Assembly (NCBI GenBank): GCA_964581175.1
Contig: CAZONI010000017.1
Span: forward strand, 1 to 57,098
DNA from: B46-G9 sp964581175
Lineage (GTDB): Bacteria > Desulfobacterota > DSM-4660 > Desulfatiglandales > Desulfatiglandaceae
Reading direction: 5' to 3'
Length of the DNA stretch: 57,098 nt
Notes under the pieces: model-generated
Database searches by the model: none
The model's input: the letters and a program-made list of their open reading frames with translations, nothing else
What the model was told of the DNA's origin: nothing
Shown: in pieces, positions 25,862 to 34,064 of the stretch
Position numbering within the stretch: position 1 is the stretch's first letter
Layout of the letters: each line of letters starts with the position of its first letter
Program-made: the position numbers and the translations under genes

Positions 25862-26923
25862 CTATTGGGTTGTCCCGATAACCCCCCTCACGAACCAGGT
25901 CATCCCGAGCAGTTCCTTGTCTGAAGCCGTTGCGCCGCTGGCGATGCGGGTGCCGCCCTTCTGATCCATGATCGGGCCTGCAAAGATTTTCAGCTTGCCG
26001 GATATGATGGCCTGTTTTGCCGTCATGACTTTTTCCCGCACCGCTTGCGGAACCACGGCGCCGAACGGGGACAGGCCGACAATCCCATCCTCCAATCCGG
26101 GCCACAGAGCCTCGCTTTTCCATGTCCCCTGCCGCACTTCTTCCACTATTTTCTTGTAAAGTGGCGCCCAGTTCCAGACAGGATCGGTAAGATGACCCTT
26201 GGGCGCAAACTTGGCCATATCAGAGTCGTATCCGATCGAATAAACGCCTTTTTCTTCCGCTGCTTCCAAGGCAGCAGGGGAATCCTGGTGCTGGGTGATA
26301 ACATCGGCGCCCACATCGAGGAGACTTTTTGCCGCTTCTTTCTCGGTGGCAGGATCGTACCACGTCTTGGTCCAGACCACGCGGACCTGCGCCTTGGGAT
26401 TCACCGCTTGGGCGCCGAGGGCAAAGGCGTTGATTCCGCGAATTACTTCGGGAATGGGAAACGCGGCCACATAGCCGAGCACATTTGATTTGGTCATGGA
26501 CCCGGCCACAATGCCTGAAAGGTACCGGGCCTGGTACATTCTCCCGAAATAGGTCCCCATATTCTTGGCCCGCTTGAACCCGGAACAGTGCATGAATACG
26601 GTCTTGGGAAACTGCTTGGCCACTTTCAACATGGGATCCATGTACCCGTAACTCGTGGCAAAAATGAGATCGTACCCTTTCCGGGCCATATTCAGCATCA
26701 CCCGCTCTGAGTCAGGTCCCTCACTCACAGACTCCACGTAAGTGGTCTTGACACCCAACATTGCCGCCACGGCGAGACGTCCCTGATCATGAGCGTAGGA
26801 CCAACCCATGTCGCCAACAGGGCCCACATAAATAAAACCCACCTTCATTTCTTTTTGCGCGGCACCTGCGCTCCCCACCAGGAACACCAATGAGAATACA
26901 AGAAACAAAATCATCTTCCGCAT
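25862..26923 (-). CDS. BMP-family ABC transporter substrate-binding protein (purine/nucleoside)
   Basis: A 353-residue periplasmic binding protein of the BmpA/PnrA family, which binds nucleosides or purines. A signal peptide (MRKMILFLVFSLVFLVGSAGAAQ) has no lipobox Cys, so the protein is soluble rather than a lipoprotein as in Gram-positives and spirochaetes. Family blocks are VGFIYVGPVGDMGWSYAHDQG, YDLIFATSYGYMDPM, YQARYLSGIVAG and GADVITQHQDSPAALEAAEE. AAGGAGGAAATGGATT precedes the ATG. It is followed by two permeases, gpt and the ATPase, making a complete importer. The exact ligand is inferred from family and the linked gpt. Confidence 0.93.
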   Translation of the reverse strand: MRKMILFLVFSLVFLVGSAGAAQKEMKVGFIYVGPVGDMGWSYAHDQGRLAVAAMLGVKTTYVESVSEGPDSERVMLNMARKGYDLIFATSYGYMDPMLKVAKQFPKTVFMHCSGFKRAKNMGTYFGRMYQARYLSGIVAGSMTKSNVLGYVAAFPIPEVIRGINAFALGAQAVNPKAQVRVVWTKTWYDPATEKEAAKSLLDVGADVITQHQDSPAALEAAEEKGVYSIGYDSDMAKFAPKGHLTDPVWNWAPLYKKIVEEVRQGTWKSEALWPGLEDGIVGLSPFGAVVPQAVREKVMTAKQAIISGKLKIFAGPIMDQKGGTRIASGATASDKELLGMTWFVRGVIGTTQ

Positions 26924-26984
26924 AATCCATTTCCTCCTTCAATCAGTATTATGTGATCATGAGTCTCTTCAACAGGGGTGACAA

Positions 26985-27572
26985 TCACTCCCCCGAGATT
27001 ACTCCCTTCAGGCCGATGGCGTCCGCCACTTCCCTCATGCCCATAATGGTGTCGGTAATCATTTCCGTCAACTCAATTCCCAGCATCTGCGCGCCTTTCT
27101 CGATGATGGACCTATCCACTCCGGCAGCAAACCGCTTGTCTTTCCACTTCTTTTTCACCGATTTTGCCTTGAGATCCATGACGCTCCTGGACGGTCTCAC
27201 CAGGGCCGTCGTCACCACGAGCCCTGTGAGTTCATCAATGGCAAAAAGGGTCTTTTCCAGATCGGTTTTCGGTTCCACATCGGAGCAGATTCCCCATCCA
27301 TGGCTGACAACGGCGCGAATATATTCTTCCGGCCATCCATGCTCCTTGAGTATTTTTTCACTCATCCGGCAGTGCTGATCGGGGTACTGCTCGTAATCAA
27401 GGTCGTGCACGAGCCCGATGATTCCCCATTTTTCTTCATCCTCGCCGCGCTTGCGGGCAAAATAGCGCATGACCCCTTCCACAGCCAGTGCGTGCTTGAT
27501 CAGGCTCTCATTTTTGTTGTATTCGGTGAGCAGCTGAAAGGCCGTTTCGCGGGTAGGTCCTCCATCGGTCAT
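26985..27572 (-). CDS. HD-domain phosphohydrolase
   Basis: A 195-residue HDIG-type protein. The metal site reads IKHALAVEGVMRYFA with its first His, GLVHDLDYEQYPDQH (the HD pair) and VVSHGWG with a later His, then FAIDELTGLVV with the last Asp. Members act as phosphohydrolases on nucleotides or related compounds. Placed at the head of a purine import and salvage operon, a nucleotidase role is plausible but not shown. ATG 27572 has AAAGGAG seven bases upstream; the ten-codon upstream extension is rejected. It lies 20 bases after the crotonase-fold gene. Confidence 0.85.
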   Translation of the reverse strand: MTDGGPTRETAFQLLTEYNKNESLIKHALAVEGVMRYFARKRGEDEEKWGIIGLVHDLDYEQYPDQHCRMSEKILKEHGWPEEYIRAVVSHGWGICSDVEPKTDLEKTLFAIDELTGLVVTTALVRPSRSVMDLKAKSVKKKWKDKRFAAGVDRSIIEKGAQMLGIELTEMITDTIMGMREVADAIGLKGVISGE

Positions 27573-27592
27573 TTTTCTCTCCTTTCTCCCTC

Positions 27593-28363
27593 CTATTTCC
27601 AAACAGGATCCCGTTTTTCAAAAAATGCCGTCATTCCTTCTACGGCGTCAGGCATAACAGCGTTTGCGGATATGACCTCTTTTGCGTAATGATACGCGTC
27701 GGCATCGGTCATTTCAATCTGCCGGTAAAAGGCCTGCTTTCCGATGCCGAGGGCCACGAGGCTGTATCGGGCGATGTCCTTCGCAAGCAAGAGAGTCTCT
27801 CTCTCCAGGTCCGTATCAGGCACCACTCTATTGACCAGGCCATGGGCCATTGCCTCCCTGGCGGACACAAACTCCCCGGTGAGGAGCATTTCAAGCGCCT
27901 TTTTCCTGCCTACCGCGCGGCTCAATGGGACCATGGGCGTGGTACAGAAGAGCCCTATCTTCACACCCGGTGTCGCAAAGCGCGCCCCCTCCCCTGCCAC
28001 GGCAAGGTCGCAAGCCGCTACCATCTGGCATCCCGCTGCGGTGGCAATGCCGTGCACCTGGGCAATGACCGGCTGGGGTATACGGTGAATGAGGAGCATC
28101 AACTCTGCACAGGTGTCGAACAGGCGTCGAATATCATTTAGCTCTTTCCCGAGGATCTGCCGCATGTCATGTCCCGCGGAAAACGCTTCTCCAGCCCCCT
28201 TGATAATCAGGACTTTCAGATCCTGGTTCTCTTCAAGCGACTGTAAACAAACGGACAGTTCTTTCAGCAATTCCAGGGAGAGAGCATTTCTCTTTTCAGG
28301 CCGATTCAAGGTTATCATGCCGATCCGGTCTCGCTCCTCATAGATAATGGAGTCATATTGCAT
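27593..28363 (-). CDS. Enoyl-CoA hydratase/isomerase family protein (ECHDC3-like), catalytic glutamates replaced
   Basis: A 256-residue crotonase-fold protein. The CoA oxyanion-hole segment FSAGHDM and VHGIATAAGCQMVAACDLAV are present. The two catalytic acids of hydratases align here with Gln113 and Gly133 (TPGVKIGLFC), so ordinary hydration is unlikely. The pattern AAGCQ...TPGVKIGLFC matches the ECHDC3 branch, whose chemistry is poorly known. AAGGAG lies seven bases before ATG 28363. It is the first gene of the run leading into the purine-type transporter, although it may have its own terminator or role. Confidence 0.85.
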   Translation of the reverse strand: MQYDSIIYEERDRIGMITLNRPEKRNALSLELLKELSVCLQSLEENQDLKVLIIKGAGEAFSAGHDMRQILGKELNDIRRLFDTCAELMLLIHRIPQPVIAQVHGIATAAGCQMVAACDLAVAGEGARFATPGVKIGLFCTTPMVPLSRAVGRKKALEMLLTGEFVSAREAMAHGLVNRVVPDTDLERETLLLAKDIARYSLVALGIGKQAFYRQIEMTDADAYHYAKEVISANAVMPDAVEGMTAFFEKRDPVWK

Positions 28364-28846
28364 GGGTCTTCTCCTTTTGTGCTCTCTCACCCGATTTCGA
28401 TTATGCCGCAGGTATTCTCGGGGCTGCGGATCCCGTTAATCTGGCCGCGTCACCAACCACGGGCCAAGGGGCCAGAAGGTGTTCAGCCGTTCCCAGGAGA
28501 TCTCTTCCCGATGTTCGGAAAGACTACTCGGAATCCTACAGGGATGGGGGAAAAGTGACGCGCCGATTCCCGTGAAATACCGGCGCGACCTTCATTCCGT
28601 ATTGCCTTCACCTCTCCATTCATGATATAAATGTTCTTTGGGGTTTCAATCAATCCCCATCTGCGGCCCTGTGGGAAATCATGCATTTTATTGCACAGGA
28701 ATCGCGCCGGGTCAAGATGATTTAGCCCGGATTTCTCATCGATCTTTGTTGCGTGAAGGAGAAGAGTCCCGTGAATAGGAAAATAAGCCTGTGAAGATCG
28801 ACGGATAAATCTTGATCGCTGATAGACGCCGGCAAGCAATATTGAT
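28364..28846. other. Long intergenic region with a GC-rich hairpin, no clear gene
   Basis: No confident gene lies between the divergent crotonase-fold and response regulator genes. A 118-codon frame on the minus strand (28483-28839) lacks a ribosome site and recognisable motif and is not called. At 28559-28587 a 7-bp stem CGCGCCG/CGGCGCG encloses a 15-base loop; on the minus strand it is followed by CACTTTTCCC, so it could end a short leftward transcript. The region may hold the leader of the minus-strand operon or a small RNA, but nothing more can be supported. Confidence 0.35.
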
Positions 28847-28875
28847 TTGACCCCACACGCTGTTCTTGATATAAA
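28847..28875 (+). promoter_or_regulatory. Near-consensus sigma-70 promoter for the response regulator gene
   Basis: TTGACC (28847-28852), 17-base spacer, TATAAA (28870-28875). Each box matches 5 of 6 consensus bases at ideal spacing. Transcription would begin near 28882, giving a leader of about 86 bases before the response regulator ATG. Confidence 0.7.
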
Positions 28876-28967
28876 AAGCTTGCTTGTTCAAAATCGTCTT
28901 TGGACAGCTCGGAGACCCGCTATCATAATTTCAAAAGACTTTTCAACTGAGACGAAAGGGGAGCAAA

Positions 28968-29468
28968 ATGTCCGATCAAAATCCATTGAAAGACAAGATC
29001 GTTCTGGCCGTTGACGATGAGCCTGATGTGCTTGAAACCATTCAAGAAGAATTGGATATGGTCCTCTTGCACAAGGCAACCGATTATGACACGGCGATTC
29101 AGTATCTGCTCAGTTACACATATGATGTGGTGATCCTGGACATCATGGGGGTCAACGGTTTTGAGTTATTGAAAACATCCGTATCCCGTGAATTTCCCAC
29201 GGTCATGCTGACCGCCCACGCGCTTACGCCCGAGGCCCTGAAAAAATCCATGAAGCTCGGTGCCCTTTCCTTTCTCCCAAAGGAAAAAATCTCGGAACTG
29301 CGCCCCTTTCTTGAGGACATCGTAACCAATAAGGGAGCATCCCTGTGGAAAAAACTCTTCGACAGATTGGGTGAATACTTTAACAAGCGATTTGGTCCGG
29401 ACTGGAAGGAAAAAGACCGCTTCTTCAAAGAATTCGAAGAGGAGATGGAAAAAAGCCAGCAAGAATAG
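28968..29468 (+). CDS. Single-domain response regulator with a charged C-terminal tail
   Basis: A 166-residue protein. Residues 10-125 form a CheY-like receiver: acidic pair in AVDDEPD, phospho-acceptor D58 in VVILDIMG, Thr82 in VMLTAHA and Lys105 in FLPKEK. No DNA-binding or enzyme domain follows; the tail (about 130-166) is helical and highly charged (LWKKLFDRLGEYFNKRFG, then many Glu and Lys). No kinase adjoins it. GGGGAG lies five bases before the ATG. It is eight bases from the next gene, so the two form one unit behind a strong promoter, and the receiver probably acts through that partner or a distant one. Confidence 0.92.
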   Translation: MSDQNPLKDKIVLAVDDEPDVLETIQEELDMVLLHKATDYDTAIQYLLSYTYDVVILDIMGVNGFELLKTSVSREFPTVMLTAHALTPEALKKSMKLGALSFLPKEKISELRPFLEDIVTNKGASLWKKLFDRLGEYFNKRFGPDWKEKDRFFKEFEEEMEKSQQE

Positions 29469-29476
29469 GGGGGCGA

Positions 29477-30076
29477 ATGGGCTATCTCATCGGCCTTTCG
29501 GAATACCTCGAGACACACTATCACGAATCGGTATTCGATCAGGCAGTACAGGACGAACAGCGATGGCAGATTCATGCCCATCCCCACCGAATCTTTCGGG
29601 CCAGGATCCTGGAAACAGGCACCTATGATGTCACGGTTGACAGCGGTCAGGCAGAAAAGGAAATTCTGCCGAAAGTACAGATTAAATTTCTCTATCCCGT
29701 CGAACTGTCGAATTCCGTGACACCTCTCCTGAAGCAGGACAGCAAAGTGGAAGCGCTCCACCTGGGTCCCCACTTTTCTCCTCGATACCGGCACCACGTG
29801 AAAAACAAGACCTTGTTTCCCTTAATGAAGGAGAGGACGGTCCTCTTCTTTACCCTGCTGGAAGGAGAGATTGTCAAAGGAATTGCAGTGGCTTTTAACC
29901 GTTACGAGATTGCCGTCCACATGAAAGGCGGACTGCCCGTCACCATTCTCAGGCACAGCGTCCACGATATTCGAGATAAAAAAGGACGCTGCTATCTCAA
30001 AAATTCCCAGGAAAAAAGCGAGGACTGGAAGAAGAGCGGCCTTTATGTCTCCGAGGGCGTTCAAAGACTGTCCTAG
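29477..30076 (+). CDS. Protein with two apparent Sm/Hfq-like segments, unknown function
   Basis: A 199-residue protein without signal or membrane segments. Residues 118-167 (ERTVLFFTLLEGEIVKGIAV, FNRYEIAVHMKGG, VTILRHSVHDI) follow the Hfq/Sm1-Sm2 pattern: strand, G-x-x-hydrophobic-x-G, F-x-x-[FY]-x-[IV], a turn, then [IV]-x-[RK]-H-[AS]-[IV]. Residues 32-75 (RIFRARILETGTYDVTVD, ILPKVQIKFLY) show the same outline more weakly, suggesting a tandem. AGGGGGG precedes ATG 29477. It is linked to the response regulator gene eight bases upstream. RNA binding is inference from the fold pattern only; no known protein was recognised over the full length. Confidence 0.6.
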   Translation: MGYLIGLSEYLETHYHESVFDQAVQDEQRWQIHAHPHRIFRARILETGTYDVTVDSGQAEKEILPKVQIKFLYPVELSNSVTPLLKQDSKVEALHLGPHFSPRYRHHVKNKTLFPLMKERTVLFFTLLEGEIVKGIAVAFNRYEIAVHMKGGLPVTILRHSVHDIRDKKGRCYLKNSQEKSEDWKKSGLYVSEGVQRLS

Positions 30077-30309
30077 TTTGGCCCATGCTATATATCCTGT
30101 TCATGCACCTGCAATACTCTCATCCCTGGAACGTCAGTTACACGGAGGCCGTTGCTATCCAGGAGTCTCTCCGTTCGAAACTGGTTTTTCACAATCTCTG
30201 CGTCAAGATCCGGTATATGGAGTAACCCTCGAAGAATCCATCCGGATTATCCTTCATTTCCGGGGTCGGTACAGAATTCCGGAACCCTTACGGCAGGCTC
30301 ATCTCCTGG

Positions 30310-32733
30310 TCAATCGTCTGAGAAAGTCGCAAGAAGCTGTCTGAAATCACAACCTTTTCTTCGGCAGGTCAAAATGGGCTCTGCAGTCTCGGAACGCCTG
30401 ACGGCAAGCACCGGCGTTCCGCATACCGGACACGAGCCGCTATGGGGTTCATCCCACATAACAAAATGGCATTCGGGATACCGATCGCACGCATAGAATA
30501 TTCTCCCCTTTCTTGATACCTTCTCCAGAAGCGTTCCTTCACATCCTCTCTCCGGGCAGGGAACCCCGGTACTCATGGGTTCAGTATGCTTGCACTCGGG
30601 ATATCGCTCACAGGCCAGGAATCGCTGCCCGAATTTATTCCGTTTCACAAGCATGTTGGCCCCGCATATACTGCATTTCTTCCCGGGGAAGTCATCGAGA
30701 GATCCGGGTTGGTTTTTCTCTCCGATATTGCGTGTATTCTTGCAATCAGGGTATCCGGTACATGCCAGGAATTCACCGAATTTGCCACGCTTAATCACCA
30801 TGGGGCGCCCGCATATCTCGCAGATTTCATCGCCCGTCTGGACCTGAGACGGTTTCTCCACCAGGATATTGCCTTTCTCATCGCGCGTGAAGTTGGCGGT
30901 ATTCCTGCAATCAGGGTATCCGGTACACCCCAGAAAAAGCCCGTTTTTCCCCGATTTGATCGCCATTGGCCGATGGCATTCAGGACAAGAGATCGATGTT
31001 GCCACCTCTCCTTTCATTTCATGGCCCGCCCTTTCCAGGTCCTGTTTAAAGGTGCCGTAAAAGTCGCCCAGCACCTGGCGCCACGAGATCTCACCCCGTT
31101 CAATCTGGTCGAGCTTTTGTTCCATCCGTGCGGTAAATGCAGGATCCAGGATTGCGGTGAAATTGGTGAGGAGGAGATCGGTCACCAACAGACCCAGTTC
31201 GGTCGGCCGAAAACGGCGTTTGTCGTTGTACACGTAATCACGATTGCTGATATTGCTGAGGATAGTGGCATAGGTGGATGGCCGCCCGATGCCTCTCTCT
31301 TCCAGGGCCTTGATGAGAGTGGCCTCAGTGAATCTTGGGGGTGGTTGAGTGAAATGCTGGCCGGGCTCCAATTTTACCAAATCCACTATCTCGCCTTTCC
31401 TGAGCGGGGGAAGGACCGTGTCCTCCCCGTTCCTATCCTTTGAACCTCCATTCACTCCTTCTTCATACAGAAGGCTGAATCCGTCGAAGAGTTTAACGGA
31501 CCCGGAAGCCCGGAAGTGCGCTTTTCCCGCTTCAATGTCAGCTTGTGTCTGGTCAAAGATCGCCGGGGGCATCTGGCAGGCTACAAACCGGTTCCAAATG
31601 AGTCGGTACAGCGCCGACTGATCCGTACTCAAATACCTTGCAATCTTCTCCGGATCCCTGCCCACGGATGTGGGCCTTATGGCCTCATGGGCCTCCTGGG
31701 CGCCCTTTTTGCTTTTGAAGCGATTGGGTTTTGAGGGAAGGTAGCGCTCTCCGAACCTCTTTTCGATAAACTCCCTGGCACTTTCAACTGCCTCGTTGGA
31801 GAGACGGAAGGAATCTGTCCGCATATACGTAATAAGACCTATTTGTCCTTTTCTCCCAAGTTCCACCCCTTCGTACAGGTTCTGGGCAACAGACATGGTC
31901 TTCTTTGCCGAGAAACGGAGTTTTCTGTAAGCCTCCTGTTGAAGGGTGCTGGTAATGAAGGGCGGGAAAGGGTTTCGTTTTTTCTTCTTCTTTGTGACGG
32001 CTACTATTTCGAATGCCCTCTCCGAAACCTCGGACATGATCTTTCGCGTCTGATCCTCGTTTTTCAGGTCAATTTTCTGGCCATCGTACCCGGTCAAGCG
32101 TGCCGTGAAAGCTGGCGGCTCGTCCGCTTCGAGGTGGGCGGTGAGAGACCAGTATTCCATCGGTTCAAATTTCTGAATTTCTCGTTCCCGATCGCAGATC
32201 AGCCGGAGTGCCACCGATTGTACTCGACCGGCGCTGAGTCCTCTCTTGACCCGGGACCAGAGGAGCGGTGAAATCTGATACCCTACCAGACGGTCGAGGA
32301 CTCGGCGGGCCTGCTGGGAATCGAATTTATCCTGGTTGATGGTCCCCGGCGAGGCGACCGCCTCTCGAATGGCTCTTTCGGTTAATTCATTGAACAGAAC
32401 GCGAAAGATTTGTTTATCCCCGTTTTCCAGTTCCCGCGCGATATGCCACGCTATGGCCTCCCCTTCACGGTCCGGGTCCGGCGCAAGGTAAATGGCATCG
32501 GCGTTTTTCGCTGCCTTCTTCAGGGCTCCGAGAATCTTGCCCTTCCCCTTGATTGTCTCATATTCCGGAGAAAAATCGTTTTCTACGTCTACCCCCAGTT
32601 TGCTGATCGGCAGGTCTTTCAAGTGGCCGACCGAGGCCAGGATCTCAAAACCTGGTCCCAGGTATTTCTGAATGGTCTTTGCCTTTGCGGGCGATTCAAC
32701 TATAAGAAGGTTGTGTCTCATTCCTTTTTTCAA
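30310..32733 (-). CDS. topA: DNA topoisomerase I with five C-terminal zinc ribbons
   Basis: An 807-residue type IA topoisomerase that relaxes negative supercoils. The TOPRIM domain holds LLIVESPAKAKTI and the acidic PDPDREGEAIAWH; the catalytic Tyr is in LITYMRTDSFRLS. After about residue 590 come five four-Cys zinc-ribbon modules, each with CxxC or CxxxxC plus C-x-x-YPxC (the last CRRKGC), against three in Escherichia coli. Two of them are near-identical at DNA level. A TTG at 32733 has AGAGGA five bases upstream and is favoured; ATG 32721 is the alternative. dprA lies upstream in the same direction. Confidence 0.95.
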   Translation of the reverse strand: MKKGMRHNLLIVESPAKAKTIQKYLGPGFEILASVGHLKDLPISKLGVDVENDFSPEYETIKGKGKILGALKKAAKNADAIYLAPDPDREGEAIAWHIARELENGDKQIFRVLFNELTERAIREAVASPGTINQDKFDSQQARRVLDRLVGYQISPLLWSRVKRGLSAGRVQSVALRLICDREREIQKFEPMEYWSLTAHLEADEPPAFTARLTGYDGQKIDLKNEDQTRKIMSEVSERAFEIVAVTKKKKKRNPFPPFITSTLQQEAYRKLRFSAKKTMSVAQNLYEGVELGRKGQIGLITYMRTDSFRLSNEAVESAREFIEKRFGERYLPSKPNRFKSKKGAQEAHEAIRPTSVGRDPEKIARYLSTDQSALYRLIWNRFVACQMPPAIFDQTQADIEAGKAHFRASGSVKLFDGFSLLYEEGVNGGSKDRNGEDTVLPPLRKGEIVDLVKLEPGQHFTQPPPRFTEATLIKALEERGIGRPSTYATILSNISNRDYVYNDKRRFRPTELGLLVTDLLLTNFTAILDPAFTARMEQKLDQIERGEISWRQVLGDFYGTFKQDLERAGHEMKGEVATSISCPECHRPMAIKSGKNGLFLGCTGYPDCRNTANFTRDEKGNILVEKPSQVQTGDEICEICGRPMVIKRGKFGEFLACTGYPDCKNTRNIGEKNQPGSLDDFPGKKCSICGANMLVKRNKFGQRFLACERYPECKHTEPMSTGVPCPERGCEGTLLEKVSRKGRIFYACDRYPECHFVMWDEPHSGSCPVCGTPVLAVRRSETAEPILTCRRKGCDFRQLLATFSDD

Positions 32734-32746
32734 ATCATTCCTCTTC

Positions 32747-32762
32747 TCTGAGAATTCTCAGA
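32747..32762. promoter_or_regulatory. 16-bp perfect palindrome upstream of topA
   Basis: TCTGAGAATTCTCAGA is a perfect palindrome in the 50-base dprA-topA gap, 14 bases before the topA start. It could be an operator or a short hairpin affecting topA translation. A 16-bp palindrome is expected about once by chance in a window this size, so its placement is the only argument. Confidence 0.3.
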
Positions 32763-32783
32763 ATCCTGTGATAATCTTTCAGG

Positions 32784-33905
32784 TTATGTCTTTTCTGCGC
32801 GGATAAACATCATGCCGGGCAGTTGAACAGCCAAGCCCATCAATTCCAGCCTCGTGAGAATGCCCGAGGTCTTGCCCGGCGAGCATCCGGTGGACCGGAT
32901 AATCTGGTCTATGTGAATTGGGTAAGGGCCCAGACAGAGGAAGATCCTCTCAGCGTCCGGCTCAAGCTGCACTTTCGGTTCCATTTCATCCGGAACTGCG
33001 GTCCGGTTTTCTTCAAGATTGAGGACCCCCATCTCACTCAAAATATCCTCGGCGTGTTCAACAAGTTTTGCACCTTGCTTAATGAGAAAATGAGGTCCGC
33101 GGCTCTTGAATGAATCAATGCTCCCCGGGACTGCAAACACATCGCGGCCTTGATCAAGGGCCAGAGCGGCTGTTATCAGAGATCCGCTTTGTTTGGTGGC
33201 CTCCACGACCACCACCCCTCTACTGATACCGCTTATGATCCTGTTTCGGATAGGAAAATTTTTGGGTTCCGGCGCGGTTCCCATGGGAAATTCCGAAATG
33301 AGGGCACCGTGCTCCAGGACTTGGTCAAAAAGTTTTCCGTTTGAGCTGGGATAACGTATATCGACGCCTGTCCCCAGGACCGCTATAGTAAAACCTCGAC
33401 CTCTTACACATCCCCAATGGGCAGACGCATCGACTCCGCGCGCAAGCCCGCTGCTGATCCCTATCCCACTTTCAGTAAGACCCAGAGCTATCCTCTGCGC
33501 CGTCCTCCGCCCATATTCCGTGGCGTTTCGTGAACCAACCATGGCAATAAAGGGTTGACGAGAGGGAATCGGTCTTCCCCGAGTGTAGAGGATAATAGGA
33601 GGATCGTGAATTTCTCTCAGGAGGCTGGGATAGCAGGGGTCAGAAAAGGAAATGAGCTTTGCGCCGAGCTGTTCCACCCGCCTCATTTCCTTGTGGGGAT
33701 CAACAGCAAATATTTTTTCTTTTATCCTGCGGGCCACACCCTCACGGATTTCTCCTGTCTGCATCAAATCGGGGAGGGCGGCTTTGAATACCTCTTCCGG
33801 ACTGCCGAAATCTCTGATCAGTTTTCGACAGGCCACACTTCCTACTCCCGGGATCAGGAATAGGCAGAGCCATGGAAAAATATCGGCGGATGGAATCTTG
33901 CTCAT
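32784..33905 (-). CDS. dprA: DNA processing protein DprA
   Basis: A 373-residue DprA, which binds incoming single-stranded DNA and loads RecA during natural transformation. The Rossmann core is evident: MVGSRNATEYGRR, ISSGLARGVDASAHWG, VLGTGVDIRYPSSN, SEFPMGTAPEPKNFPIRNRI and the SGSLITAALALDQGRDVFAVPG block. A helix-hairpin-helix-like N-terminus (LFLIPGVGSVACRKLI) precedes it and a C-terminal winged helix (DQIIRSTGCSPGKTSGILTR) follows. The dprA-topA order is common. No strong ribosome site precedes ATG 33905. DprA is widespread also in bacteria not known to be competent. Confidence 0.95.
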   Translation of the reverse strand: MSKIPSADIFPWLCLFLIPGVGSVACRKLIRDFGSPEEVFKAALPDLMQTGEIREGVARRIKEKIFAVDPHKEMRRVEQLGAKLISFSDPCYPSLLREIHDPPIILYTRGRPIPSRQPFIAMVGSRNATEYGRRTAQRIALGLTESGIGISSGLARGVDASAHWGCVRGRGFTIAVLGTGVDIRYPSSNGKLFDQVLEHGALISEFPMGTAPEPKNFPIRNRIISGISRGVVVVEATKQSGSLITAALALDQGRDVFAVPGSIDSFKSRGPHFLIKQGAKLVEHAEDILSEMGVLNLEENRTAVPDEMEPKVQLEPDAERIFLCLGPYPIHIDQIIRSTGCSPGKTSGILTRLELMGLAVQLPGMMFIRAEKT

Positions 33906-34064
33906 TTTAACGTGAAAAGGGGATAAGAATGTTTCCTTTCATTCAGTCCGAGTGAAAGGATCGGGATGAATCACCCTTCGTCTGCGGTGAAGAAACGGCG
34001 CGTATATAAAACAGAAAGCGGGGCGTTAGTCAAGCGTTTTCTGTTCTATCCGCAGGGGATTATC

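Noticed and set aside
28483..28839. 118-codon minus-strand frame in an intergenic region
   Set aside because: No ribosome site, signal, repeat or domain could be seen; kept only as a note in the intergenic entry.
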